DNA from: Nematopogon swammerdamellus
Taxonomy: Eukaryota; Arthropoda; Insecta; Lepidoptera; Adelidae
Assembly (NCBI GenBank): GCA_946902875.1
Contig: OX336342.1
Location: 10,595,523-10,659,522 of the forward strand
DNA length: 64,000 bases
Direction: 5' to 3'
The translations under genes and the position numbers were made by a program. Every line of letters starts with the position of its first letter. Position 1 is the stretch's first letter. Shown here piece after piece: positions 45,625 to 56,872 of the stretch. Below the pieces are notes generated by a model. That model saw only the letters and a list, made by a program, of their open reading frames with translations, was not told the origin of the DNA and searched no databases.

Positions 45625-46444
45625 ATAATTCATTCTTTCATACTAACAACTCGCAGCGAAATAATCACTACTCGCGCTCCTTGACTCGCTACCTCAAGCC
45701 GCGCTCAAACGGCGTGATGATACCGCGATCTCTGACCCCGCGCCCGCAAGACGCGCGCCTTCTTACCTCACCTCTCCGCCGTTTCGTACGCGCCCATGTC
45801 TTGTTCCCCTCTCACCGCGTGTCAGGATTACCTCATGCTACCTTCCCCGCCTCGGCGCTCTATAGTGTTTTATATGCGAACCAACTGATGTTATTATATT
45901 TCTTGTTTGTCTAATTGCGCGTCGTATTGTAATGGCCGTTCGCGCCATTTTATTTCTTAGTGGAGTGTGCAGTCACGATTGAATTTATTAGGTGATTAGT
46001 TAAATTGTAATATAAATTATTTTGTTAATGAAACGTTTTAATGTTCTATAATTTAGCTTTGAATTACTATTGGCTATATATTTATCTTTTTTACCTTGTG
46101 TGATTCCATCACAGTCGCCCGCATAGAGGTTCGTAACGAAGCAAAGTCAACGGAACCTCATTCCGTGACGCTTGATCTCGTTAAGAAGCTATATACATTA
46201 TGATCTTGAAAATTACTTCTTCTTTGTTAGGGTTTTATTGTTCCCTTCCAAGAAGTTTGTATATATAATTATTTATCACTGTTAGGGTTCAAGTTCCCTT
46301 CCAGAGACCCCCTTCTTCTATAATTTTTTAATTTGTGTGTTTTTTTTTTTTTCAACACCATCTGTCCACGTGCTTTAGGAAGTTCTTACCCTCCAGCTTA
46401 GGATTTATCTCCCTTAGCTTAAAGAGAAAAGATTTTTAGAATGC

Positions 46445-47840
46445 ATACCACAACCTTACCACCTCCGGCTTAGACCATGTTTGCACTCTTTCCCTTATCT
46501 TCCATTTGCAGCTCGTGCCAATACTACATTAAACAAATATTTTAGTGTAATTGATTTAGTTTATTATTAATAAATCTAGGAATTTAGGCATAAGTTATCA
46601 CCTCAAAGCCTTAGATCCCTATATTCTGCCTCTAACAGATTTCCCAACAGTGCAGGAACCTCTAGTCTCATCCTTTACCGTATGGGCCGAAACAGAACAT
46701 CACCGCTTACAGTGCAATACACACCTTACCACCTCCGGCTTAGGCTATGCAAGCAGTTCGGCAGGACAGAACTGGTCCGTGAAGAACACATAACACACCT
46801 TACCACCTCCGGCTTAGGCTATGCATGTATCCTAGCACAACAAGCTTCCATTAAAGGCAGAGTAGTCGGGATACATATTTTCAAAAGACTTCGAAATCGA
46901 CTCATGCATCATTTTGGATCCTAACTCACCTATTGACGAATAGACGGACTCGGTATGCTTGTAAACGATTCTACTTTAACTCCTCCAACATTTCTCCGGT
47001 TAATGATTTCAAACCAAATACTACACTCATTCACTGTAAATAGACCAGAAAATGTCATCCTGAACTTCCAACGCTCCATTTTTTTGTGTTCGGAACGCCT
47101 TTAGTAGACGATGTCATAATCCCTCCCCAGCGTGAGTCAGACTCAGTAAAATGTAAAGTTCTGCACTTAAGGCATTTTCACCTCACCTTTTCTAAGTCCC
47201 AAATTGTGTGTTCTTCACACTGAATTTAATTTAACATTATTTTCGAAGCAATGTATGGGAAAACCAAACGAAGCCAAAGTATCCTGATTCCTTGTAAAGG
47301 TCCCTTCAGGTTAGAGCGCTGCTCTCATTAGAAGGAAATTTCACTACAGAGTACAGACACTACAATACCCGCAGGTTTACTCGCGTATTTTACACAAACA
47401 TCCAAAACCATCCACTCAAGTCAACAAGTCTATTTTAAATTTTTGTTACTTCTTATTTAGAAGTAATTTTAGTCTAACTCTCCTCACTGTACAGCATTTT
47501 ATTTATTTATTTTGTCATATTTGTTTCCCGTTTTTTTTTTTTTTTTTTTTTTTTTATTTATATTAATTTTATATATTTATAAAATAAATTACCTATATAA
47601 AATTTATACAAACAGACATAAACAAAAGACGGTATTCTCGCCGGCGACGGGAGACGAGAATTATTATTATTATTATTATTTATCGTAAGGACCGATACAG
47701 TACATCACTGTTTACAATGCAATACACGCCTTACCACTCCTGGCTTAGGCTATGTAAGCAGTTCGGCAGGACAGAACTGGTCCGTGAAGAACACATAACA
47801 TACCTTACCACCTCCGGCTTAGGCTATGCAAGTAGTTCAT
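46445..47840 (+). repeat. Dispersed repeat 'CCTTACCACCTCCGGCTTAG' in the element interior
   Basis: The motif occurs at about 46451, 46723, 46797, 47728 and 47813. In the four later copies 'GCTATG' follows, and a longer block with 'CAGTTCGGCAGGACAGAACT' and 'CCGTGAAGAACACATAAC' is duplicated at 46700-46830 and 47705-47840. Confidence 0.8.
47531..47555 (+). repeat. T25 run
   Basis: A run of 25 T followed by AT-rich sequence. On the minus strand it could be the poly-A tail of an inserted retroelement, but nothing upstream is recognised. Confidence 0.7.
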
Positions 47841-49479
47841 TATTTTTTTATCCCTTTTTATTTTATTCATTTTATTTTAGAATTAATTAATATATTTATT
47901 TATTTATTTATTTTTTTTATTTTCGCCCGCATGACTTTACTTACTCTGTGAATTTTAATTTTAATTTTCTAACCCGCATGAATCTATTTATTTTAACAAT
48001 AATTTAATGAGCACTACTCTAGTGTTTATTTACAATATTTATGAGAATATAACCTCACAACTATGCCTATCAACAATTCAACACGCTCGCACCCGACAAT
48101 GCACCTTTAACATGGTAAAGTTATTAATAGATAAAGTGATAAGTGATAACAGAAGTTGAGGAAGTTCTTGTATAGTGTAACTTTTATGTGTAACAGTAAG
48201 TTGTTTCACATAATCAATTTAAATTAAATAAAGTGTATTCTTACCATACCATAACCTACCGCATCCTACCTTTACCAACCCTTACCATACCCTTACACTT
48301 CTTTACCTACACATCTTTACCAACCTTACCTCTCACTATAGTAAATTATGAACGGAACCCTATCACTACTCTAATATTACCGCCCTATATCCTAAACTAA
48401 GGTGAGGAGTGGAGTTTAAGATATATCTTATTCTACTTTACCTACTTAATAAAGTACATAGCAATCCAAACAATACACCCGTCGTACTATAACTATCTAT
48501 ATAGTACATCCAACAAATGTTGATCATCCATAAATGTGATCCAATTCTAATCTGCAATCGTGAAAATAATTAGGTACTCTACCTAGCACTATATTACGCC
48601 CATCAGATATTTACATGACTTTTTTACTTCCTACTATATAGTCTATAATATAATTCCTTCTTCCAACACCAGTCGACACTCAAAACTCAAGCTCTTTCTT
48701 CTTTACTCCATGTTCCGTTAATTCGATTACCCCTAGCGAAGATGAACCTATAAGAACCTCTCCTATTCTTAAATAACTATAATTGTAATCCAACCCGATG
48801 ATTCGTCCTGAAGTTCCTGAAATTAAAACACATTAAAACATTAAATTTCTACTGTATATACCTATTTAAAAGTACTCCAATGGCAGCGACGGATGGTGGT
48901 TTCTCAGTATGGCAACCGCAACTTACCTACTTTGCCATTTTTTTTTTTTTCAGCAAGTACCCATCCAATGCCTAATCCCCTAAATCACTCAAACCCCGTA
49001 ATACCCCTTACAATTCCACTTCACAAACTATTCTGTGAGAAATTATCATTTAACCTCGATTCAAACTTTTACCAATTCACACTTTCCGTTATGAATTCCT
49101 GGAAGTAACGAACTTCAAAAGTTTCAGGCACTGATCATCCCCTCACACATTCATTCGTCCGGAACCGTTCACTCAGAATGCATACCCATTACTTCTCTAG
49201 TATGCTCGTCCATTGGCAACGCCCAATTACAACAAAAGTTATCCAAACAATCTTACACATACAGATATAAATAAATATCCATAATTTCATTCCAACAAAT
49301 GTTGCGCAATCATATGCAGTGTCCGAGCACATTCGTCGTTTATCCGATACTCTGTAGCAGACAGACGCCCGATCGTCGACCACGCCTAAGCATAAAATGG
49401 AACGCTCCTCCTTCAGTTAAGTGCACCTATAACCCCATAGGTAGGCAAGAGCAGAATAAAATTAAAGTGAAACACCGAG

Positions 49480-49555
49480 CGAGGTGGGAAACCCCTGGAA
49501 ATGCCCACGTCCAGCAGCAGTCTGACACAGGCCGCTGCCGACTAATACGAACCAA
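49480..49555 (+). repeat. LINE 3' end fragment inside the element
   Basis: The plus strand reads 'GNAHVQQQSDTGRCR', resembling the common '..HVQQWTDTG(R/C)' C-terminus. Where a (GAT)n tail would be expected there is 'CTGCCGACTAATACG', again with C in place of T. Confidence 0.4.
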
Positions 49556-50227
49556 GGTATTTATATAAGACCCCCTACAAAATATATAAACACATTCGTG
49601 CCGAAACTTTACGCTGTCACTTTACCTTTCAAAATACTCATCAATGAGCAAGTTCAAGATCTTTAGTTATGGTAAACCTTAAATAAATAATATAAATTTA
49701 AACTAATTCGGATTAATGTAACTCTCATACTTTTAACATTATCATTTAATAGGCTATACACTCAGCAGCCCGACCGTGGTAATTCCACTCGATCGACGAG
49801 CTCGAGCAAAGTGAACGAGTAGGTATAAATGGCACCGTCGTATCTGTCAAATGTACAAGTGAGTGAGTGCACGAAACGGTCTCGTGGTCTACTCGAACTC
49901 GTACGTCGTTCCACCACATTTTGACAGTCATTGGCAAAGTTGCACGAAATGTGAACTCGGACTTCGAGTCATCTTGACGTATACGCTCACTCAAACACTT
50001 GATTGATTTTGATCATCCCCTGCGACAGTTTAGAAAATCTCAAGGTTGATCACATGCCAAATTAATGATTCCCTTCTTTGAATCTAGTGTAGAGGTATTT
50101 AAACATGTATTATTCTATCTACAAGTTGTTCATTCCTTCATTCATTAAGTATTCACTCAAATATTATAGATAAAATACAAGTAGGTACTTATGTACCTAT
50201 CACTAAAATAAAATAAGAATAAAGTCT

Positions 50228-50572
50228 GTACCTAGGCACACACACACACACACAACACACCACACATACCACACATACCACACGCCACATTCCGACCATC
50301 AACCCGACAACCGGGGCAAGCAGAGCAACCGGTGCCGCGCCACACACACCCAACCACTTCAAGCAGCAAGCAAGCACGAAGACCCACCCCTCCGCACGAC
50401 TCGGCGGAAGGACCACGACAATGCGACAGGGGCCAGCCCGCCGCCCCTCAGCACGGCATCATGTTCCCCGCACCCCAGCCGCCTCCTCCTCTACACGCAC
50501 AGGGAGAAACGCAGCGGGGCCACTATCATTAATACCGACCGGCTCACATGCACGGTACCGTTGTTAATGCTA
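50228..50572 (+). repeat. SINE-like S2 copy with strong T-to-C substitution bias
   Basis: All S2 blocks are present in order, but T is replaced by C at many sites: CAATCGGGGTAAGC appears as CAACCGGGGCAAGC, GTAATCGGTGCTGTGCT as GCAACCGGTGCCGCGCC, GGCTAGCCTGTCGCCC as GGCCAGCCCGCCGCCC, and ATGCAGTGGGGCTATT as ACGCAGCGGGGCCACT. A few G-to-A and very few A-to-G changes are seen. The (TACA)n start has become (CA)n. The copies outside the element do not show this. Confidence 0.8.
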
Positions 50573-52448
50573 AATAAAGTCTTGTGTTCTAAGTACACGA
50601 CTCATATCAATTTGACAGTGCCTATCTAAGTATGTACCTACCTATGTAACTAAATTATAGGTGACCGGTAGTGGAGCTATAGTGTATAACCAAGTATGAT
50701 AATAATAGATAGGTACATACAGGAGTTATTTATTTTTAGATAGTTAGGTATCTACAGCTATGTATTACCCGTCGGAATTTCTATATAGGCATTATAGGCT
50801 AGGCACCTCCTCTCCTCGAATAAATGCGCTTTCCTCCGCACTTCACCGCGGTCTCACCTCGTTAGTACCGTTATCGGGGTATTTTTGTGGCTAGGTAATA
50901 TGGCTGGAGGAAAGGCGGAGGGTTGAGGGGAAGAGATTCAAAATGATTGTCATCATCACTCACACAACTGGCTGACCGACCGACAACCAACATCACGTGT
51001 GTTACCACGATGTAATTTTTACCAATACTAAATAGCTACTCTTAAATATCGAGGTGTTCAATTTATACGCGTTTTCAATTTAGTCAATACTCTTTTTCCT
51101 CTTTTAATTAACATAAAGATTCTGACAAATAGTATACATACTATATTGACCGTTTGATACCTGACAAAATGAGCGCTTTGCATTCTAGGTAGCATAATAC
51201 ATTTAGTAAAATTTAATAGTGGCAAGATTGGTGGATCGACACTCGCTCGATAATTTCGTCACCTGTACAACATTCGCATGCGCACTCACCCGTACGCCGG
51301 TACCAAAATAATTTGCTTCGTGCGATCGATCGAGTCGAACGCAACCCGAACTCGTCGTGCGAGCGAAACCAGCACGGCAGGGGCCCTGATGTTTACTTTT
51401 GTAAAAGGGAGGAAAAGTTTAATTTGAATTTTAAATATAATTATTTTGTTCCAGCGACACCTATCTCACTATGTATAACAATGCCCAACAAAATTTTCTA
51501 CGTTGTAATGTCAAAACTTCACTAATACACCAATAGATGGCAAGTAAATAGAATACTCCATGTTTCGCAAAACTCACTTCCAAACATAATACTAGTATTG
51601 TATAAGTATAATTTGCTTCTGCAAAATCATTAAGCATTTTTCATAACCCCTCACTCCCTCCCTGCCTCTTAACCACTTCCTTTCAGATGTCACTATGATG
51701 TGAACATTGTGAACTGTGGGTATGTTTATTTCCTAATTTTAAATTTTTTTTCCTTTTTCCTTCTTTTTCCCATTTTCCCGGGTTCTTGAGTATTTGAGTA
51801 CCCTACCAAATCTTTCTCCATTCGACTTATTTTCTTTCCCCTTTTTTTTCCTCCTTTTCGGATTTACTCCGAAATTCACTCCGTAAGGTTGGTACTTATT
51901 TGTTTTAGTACGCAAGTCTGGTCCCCTTACGCTGTGAAAGCAAAACAAACACTAGCAATGGTTCTTATTGTTCGCGATAAGATCCATATTCCTTCAAATA
52001 TTTTTGAACCGGGCGCCCTGAGTCAGTTAATACACAACCACAGCAACGTTACCATTTATATGGAATTATCCATTTTTAAATGATTTTCAAGATAAAATGT
52101 GGAATTAAATATCCGGGCATTTCATACTAGTTTTATCATTTTACAGATTTCCACATAAGAAGATCAGTTTGGAATATGGATTTTCTATAAAGCTTTTCTA
52201 TAACATCCACATTTAAATGATTATCCAATCGCATATTGATTCTCAGAAAGCCTAGAACTGAAATGCCGCCACGGTTTTGCATCTTGTGTGAATATAATGA
52301 ATGACCGGCCAATATACGACCTCACTTCATTCTTTTCAAAATCTAAATCGTATTTAAATTAAATTAATAATCTACTTATAATATCTAAGCTATCTGCTCT
52401 AATAATTTGGCGGAACAGGTTTCACACGAATGCCTACCTACCCCGTTA

Positions 52449-52560
52449 ATGCTGGCCACACTGAACTGAACCAAACTCGAATCAACCATACAGCCGCATC
52501 AATCCTCTATTCAAAATGGTGGCACCAATGTATTATTTCCGGCAACTCTTAGACCCACCC
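52449..52560 (-). repeat. Diverged S1 fragment inside the element
   Basis: 'GCTGGCCACACTGAACTG', 'CATACAGCCGCATC' and 'AATGGTGGCACCAA' match antisense S1 blocks with several substitutions, including T-to-C (CTACACTG to CCACACTG) and G-to-A. Confidence 0.5.
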
Positions 52561-53668
52561 CTTCATTCACGTAATTTTCACAAGCAAACAGCTCACATAC
52601 AACCGACCCATAAAACAGGCAACATCTACTGTCCACCTCCAGTGGCAATGGGCTGAGTACGTCAGGCAAAAATTTTTTTTTCTGGACAACAGTGTCTTGC
52701 TCCGACATCCGCAGACAGGATACTTAATATAGGAAAACCTCCACTTCCAGTCAATACGTTGACATAAGATAATTAATGGAATCCAATAATACACATCTTC
52801 AGAATTGAATTTCTACATAGAAAAGTTAATGCATACGTTTTCTATTAGACCGTCATCACATCCATTCAATTTCCCCAATAATGTTAGTGAGACAAGATAC
52901 GACTATCTTATCTTCTAACTCCCAATCACGTTGTAAGAATACATAAATACTAATATATCCATGTACTCGCTTTTATAAAATGAACAAACTCATACAACTA
53001 GACAAATATTTATGCTTCGTTCCCATACACAAAATATATGACTTCAGTTAACACGGAATCCATATACCTACATTAGCTCAAACATACTTCCTCAAATACA
53101 TACCATCCAACATTTCCAATTCATAACTAAGTTGATAAAATGGATCTACACTGTTTGATAGTGAAATACGCCTTCGACAACACACCGCAACAAACCATCA
53201 ACTAGTAATTCTATTGCGTGTCGCCTCGGACTAGGCGCTTAATAGCCTTCTTGCTTGATTTTCAACAAACACTTTTAACTTCATCTTTCTGAATCGTTGT
53301 AAAACTGTAGTCCCTTCCATTATCTATATTAATTGGCACAATTATAATGTTCTAATTAGCTGAAACGTTACATCTAATATCAAACTTCTGCTCTACAGCC
53401 AATTATATACATTACTGCTTGACAAATACATACAATCACAAACTGATATATATATTTTATTCCAACCCACATCTCAAGCAGTGAAATAAACAGCGTTATA
53501 CTGCTGACCACACTAACGTATATTCAATTCCACAGATAACCAACACTCCGACATGGCATCCATAAAACCTATCTCCCACACATACCAACATGCTGCATCC
53601 AGGCAAGTCAACCTTCACATTGCAACAAGATACAGGGTCCTTTTCCCGCACTACCTAACAGTATAACC

Positions 53669-53718
53669 GTGCCAAGGTGAGAAGTGGCCAGTCCGTCACT
53701 CGCCATCCGCAGAGTTTC
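53669..53718 (+). repeat. Fragment of S2 inside the element
   Basis: 'ACCGTGCCAAGGTGAGAAGT' and 'GGCCAGTCCGTC' correspond to the middle of S2. A similar small fragment lies at 55092-55138 ('GAGAGGTGGCTAGTCCGTCG'). Confidence 0.5.
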
Positions 53719-54035
53719 GCCTCACGCACAGTCACCCCTTTCTACTAGCATAAAACTACTCTCTCTTCACAACATATTACTTGATAAAATTTTAATTCTT
53801 CAGTAAAAAAATCTCCCGATGCGCCCCAACAAATTCGCAAGAAGCAAAACATCGCAAGTTCGTTTTTTTTTTTTCTTTCCCTACAAAGCGCGATTCGTCA
53901 TCCGCAAAGTTCCGCCTCACTCACAATCACTCCTATATATTATCGTAAAACTATACTCTCTTCTTAACATATTACTTGATAAAAGTTTTTTAATTCATCA
54001 GTAAAAAATCTCCCGATGCGCCCCAACAAATTCGC
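53704..54035 (+). repeat. Tandem duplication, units of about 136 bp spaced 195 bp
   Basis: 53704-53838 and 53899-54035 share 'CATCCGCA.AGTT.CGCCTCAC', 'ACATATTACTTGATAAAA' and 'TCTCCCGATGCGCCCCAAC'. The units differ by several substitutions, so the duplication predates the latest insertion. Confidence 0.8.
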
Positions 54036-54639
54036 CTCGCCTGGCGACAATTCCAAATTGTAACCGTCCGGCCTCTCATTTGTTCTTATGAAACTGCAAG
54101 TTTCTGACGCTGTAGCCGGCATGTTCATATTATTAATGTTTAAGTGGCACTATAGAACCGGACGTAAAACGAACTCATAGCATCCCAATGCTTTACAATG
54201 ACACAGCACAACAATAAAACCCTCAATTGCACTCCAGGAGTACTGACAGAAACAAAATCTACATACGCTTATTACAGAACTCCTCATTCCTTCCGAATTA
54301 ACTGTCAATTCTAGTAGAACGGACAGACACAACCATTCCACAGAACTCTACATTTACCCTGAAACAAATTTCAACTTTAGTAGAACAGGCAGACATACAA
54401 GCAGACAGCGTAGGCTCCGCAAAACGATTTCCTCATTCGCTTTTTGTGCACCAACCTGCATCCTACAACTTGTAATATTCTATGCTATGCCGCTTAATAC
54501 TATATTAACCGAGGCACAACGCCGATCACTCAACCCATACACATCTCAAGACTTAGTGCATGACAAAATAAATTGTATTTTCTGCGCATTGTTTTCCCGA
54601 CGAGATACTTGACACAACAGAAGAACCGTACTACTGTTA

Positions 54640-54760
54640 ACATCGCTAATGGCCTTCCCATTCCTCAATTACTTCGCCAACCACGCCGCACCTCCAACGG
54701 CGTGATGGTGTTGCGAACTCTGTCTCCGCGCCCGCAGGACGCGCGCGCGAGCTACGCCCT
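54640..54760 (+). repeat. LTR-derived segment inside the interior
   Basis: The block with 'AACGGCGTGATG', 'GCGA(T/A)CTCTG' and 'CCGCGCCCGCA(A/G)GACGCGCG' matches the LTR at about 45660-45760 with several differences. Confidence 0.65.
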
Positions 54761-55920
54761 GCTCGGTCATCAACTCAACAGAGTCTCCGCTTAGTATACT
54801 AGAATCATGTTAAAATAGCAACAATCCGTCCAATGAGCGTATGTCCCTGCGTCACAAAAATGATCAAAACGGTCTAGTCAACGTGCGTTGACAATCCATC
54901 CAGTCAAACCGTACACAAACATTCATACTGGATAAACATGTAATCTTTATCTTCAACAAAACGAAAGACACGTTGTCACAGCTACTCACCCCTGAGGTGT
55001 AGCACGTCGCAAGTACAGTTGCGACACTTTTTCCAGTAACTACGCGCGACAGTACAAAACGCATCCGTCTGTACAACATTCGAGTAAGTCATGACAAAAC
55101 GAGAGGTGGCTAGTCCGTCGTCTTATAGCACAGCAACACATAAAGTCACGAAGTAATAAATCAATATGTATTGATTTATTCTCAATCAAATAAAACCATT
55201 TCATATACAAACATCCACTGTGGTATGATACTCGCACAGTTTATTATGCACACATTTAAAAATACACAAATTACCCAAAAAATTAACAGTAAAATCTAAC
55301 ATGCATTTACCTACTCATCATTCACTATTCATTTCGTTTACCTAAACATGAAAAAAAAATTTTTTTCTTTCTCGGCACTGCTATTTCATTGCCTCTGACA
55401 ATTATATATATACCAATATTCATTCACTCTTTTACCAAAATACACAAACCAGACAAACATCTTTGTATTAGCAATCTGAGCTAAACCACGCGCTTCTCCA
55501 TTTTTTTTTTGTCTAAATTGAACACCTGCATCGCCACGTGGTTGAATTCTTCAACTTTTGTTAGTCTCATATATCAATTGTATCTCTCTCTCTCTCATTC
55601 ACACCCCACTAGAAGAGCAAGTATAAAATAGCGCTCTAGTCTACTGTCTCGTTCTAACTCTTACTTGCATTGCATACACTTTATACTAGTGGGAAAGAGA
55701 TAAGAATCATTCGTACACTTATGCCAAACGAAACTAATGATCAAACACAAACAGTACAACACGTGCACCCATAAATCAATCTTTCTTGACCATGGTTCTC
55801 TCCTCATGGGCCTAATCAACACGAAATTTACAAACTTGTGTAGGGTTGCCAAAAATATTCCACCTTCTCACTTCAAATTTCGTGATTGCAATTTCCACAT
55901 AATAACAAAGTAATAGAAAT

Positions 55921-55999
55921 CATACATACATACACACAACACACGCTTCCCCCTCCGACAAACCAGGCAAATAGAGCAACCGGCGCTGCTCTACAGGGA
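55921..55999 (+). repeat. S2 5' fragment inside the element
   Basis: (CATA)n, then 'CCGACAAACCAGGCAAATAG', 'AGCAACCGGCGCTGCTC'. Relative to S2 elsewhere it again shows C for T at several positions. Confidence 0.55.
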
Positions 56000-56872
56000 C
56001 TTTGGTATCTGTTTGTTTTATTCCAAAACAATTCAATGCATAATGTGACACATACATAAACAACATCTGTATAATACGACTCCGTGCACCACATATTATT
56101 ATTATTTCCTATTTCCCCTTTTTTTTTTTTTTTGAACAATATAATTAAATAAGTCAGATTAAACTTCCCAAACCCTTTAGCACGAATTTCTCTAAACACA
56201 CAATGCACCCAAACATGCTTCATCTTTAAAACCAGTCCACACTAGTCTTTCAAAAATTTGGTAGCCCTGCGCCCGCAAGTATTCTGTGGCCTTGGCCAAG
56301 CGCTCATCAATCAATAATTCTCCAGTTCCACTTTTCCATAGAACAAATAATCATTATGCAAGTGACATTAAAATTTCTTTTTATAATAAATGGCTAATAA
56401 CATACTTATGACGATGTAATTGCGTAGGTCATGTAATTCATTTCACAATTACGTACAACATTTTCCCTCTGAAAAGAAACACTTATTTTGTATCTCGCCG
56501 GATAATGGAATAACTCACATTGTTGCTATGGACCAAACCATAGTTAGATGTCATCTGCTGGAAACTGCTCCGATGTTTACTGGCAGTAGACTGGGCACGC
56601 CTAGACTTACATTACGAATCGTAACCATACAATTCGCTCGCAAATTACGTTTTGGCACAAAATAATAAGATTTCTCGTGTCAGACCATTACAAAACGTTT
56701 ATATATATATATCTACACATTTTAAACTTTCCTAAACCATGGTCACGGGCACACCCGCGATAACTTTCGTACCTGGACCTTTGAATTCCATGGATTTATG
56801 ATAACACTACTATAACTAAAAAAAGAACTTATTTTTACATAATTTTTTTTATATGCTGGTCACGCGCACTAC

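Larger units (their letters stand above)
41197..46113 (+). repeat. Long terminal repeat, left copy (4917 bp)
   Basis: Every part compared with 56873-61789 agrees at a constant offset of 15676, with no insertion or deletion. Contents in order: hairpin cluster (41789-41920), threefold 320-355-bp repeat (42656-43611), threefold 'CACGCGAGCGAAGCCG' block (43655-43790), palindromic 120-bp units (43901-44160 and 45031-45624), and GC-rich pockets at about 44690-44800 and 45700-45880. Short frames here recur exactly in the other LTR, but only because the DNA is the same; I see no coding evidence. Such length is extreme for an insect LTR. Confidence 0.8.
46114..56872. other. Internal region of the giant LTR element, apparently non-coding
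   Basis: The 10.76 kb between the LTRs has no frame longer than about 116 codons, and none resembles a retroelement protein. The plus strand is C-rich and G-poor over long distances; for example 53041-53100 has 17 C and only 4 G. It contains internal repeats, mono- and trinucleotide runs, and diverged fragments of the SINE and LINE families found outside. Sub-features are listed separately. Confidence 0.7.

Noticed and set aside
41232..45914. Paired open frames with the same translations in both LTRs taken as genes
   Set aside because: They are equal only because the LTR DNA is equal. None shows a domain, and several overlap the palindromic repeat arrays.
55873..56223. 116-codon minus-strand frame as a gene
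   Set aside because: It runs through an S2 fragment, an A-rich run and (CATA)n sequence; composition is that of translated repeats.
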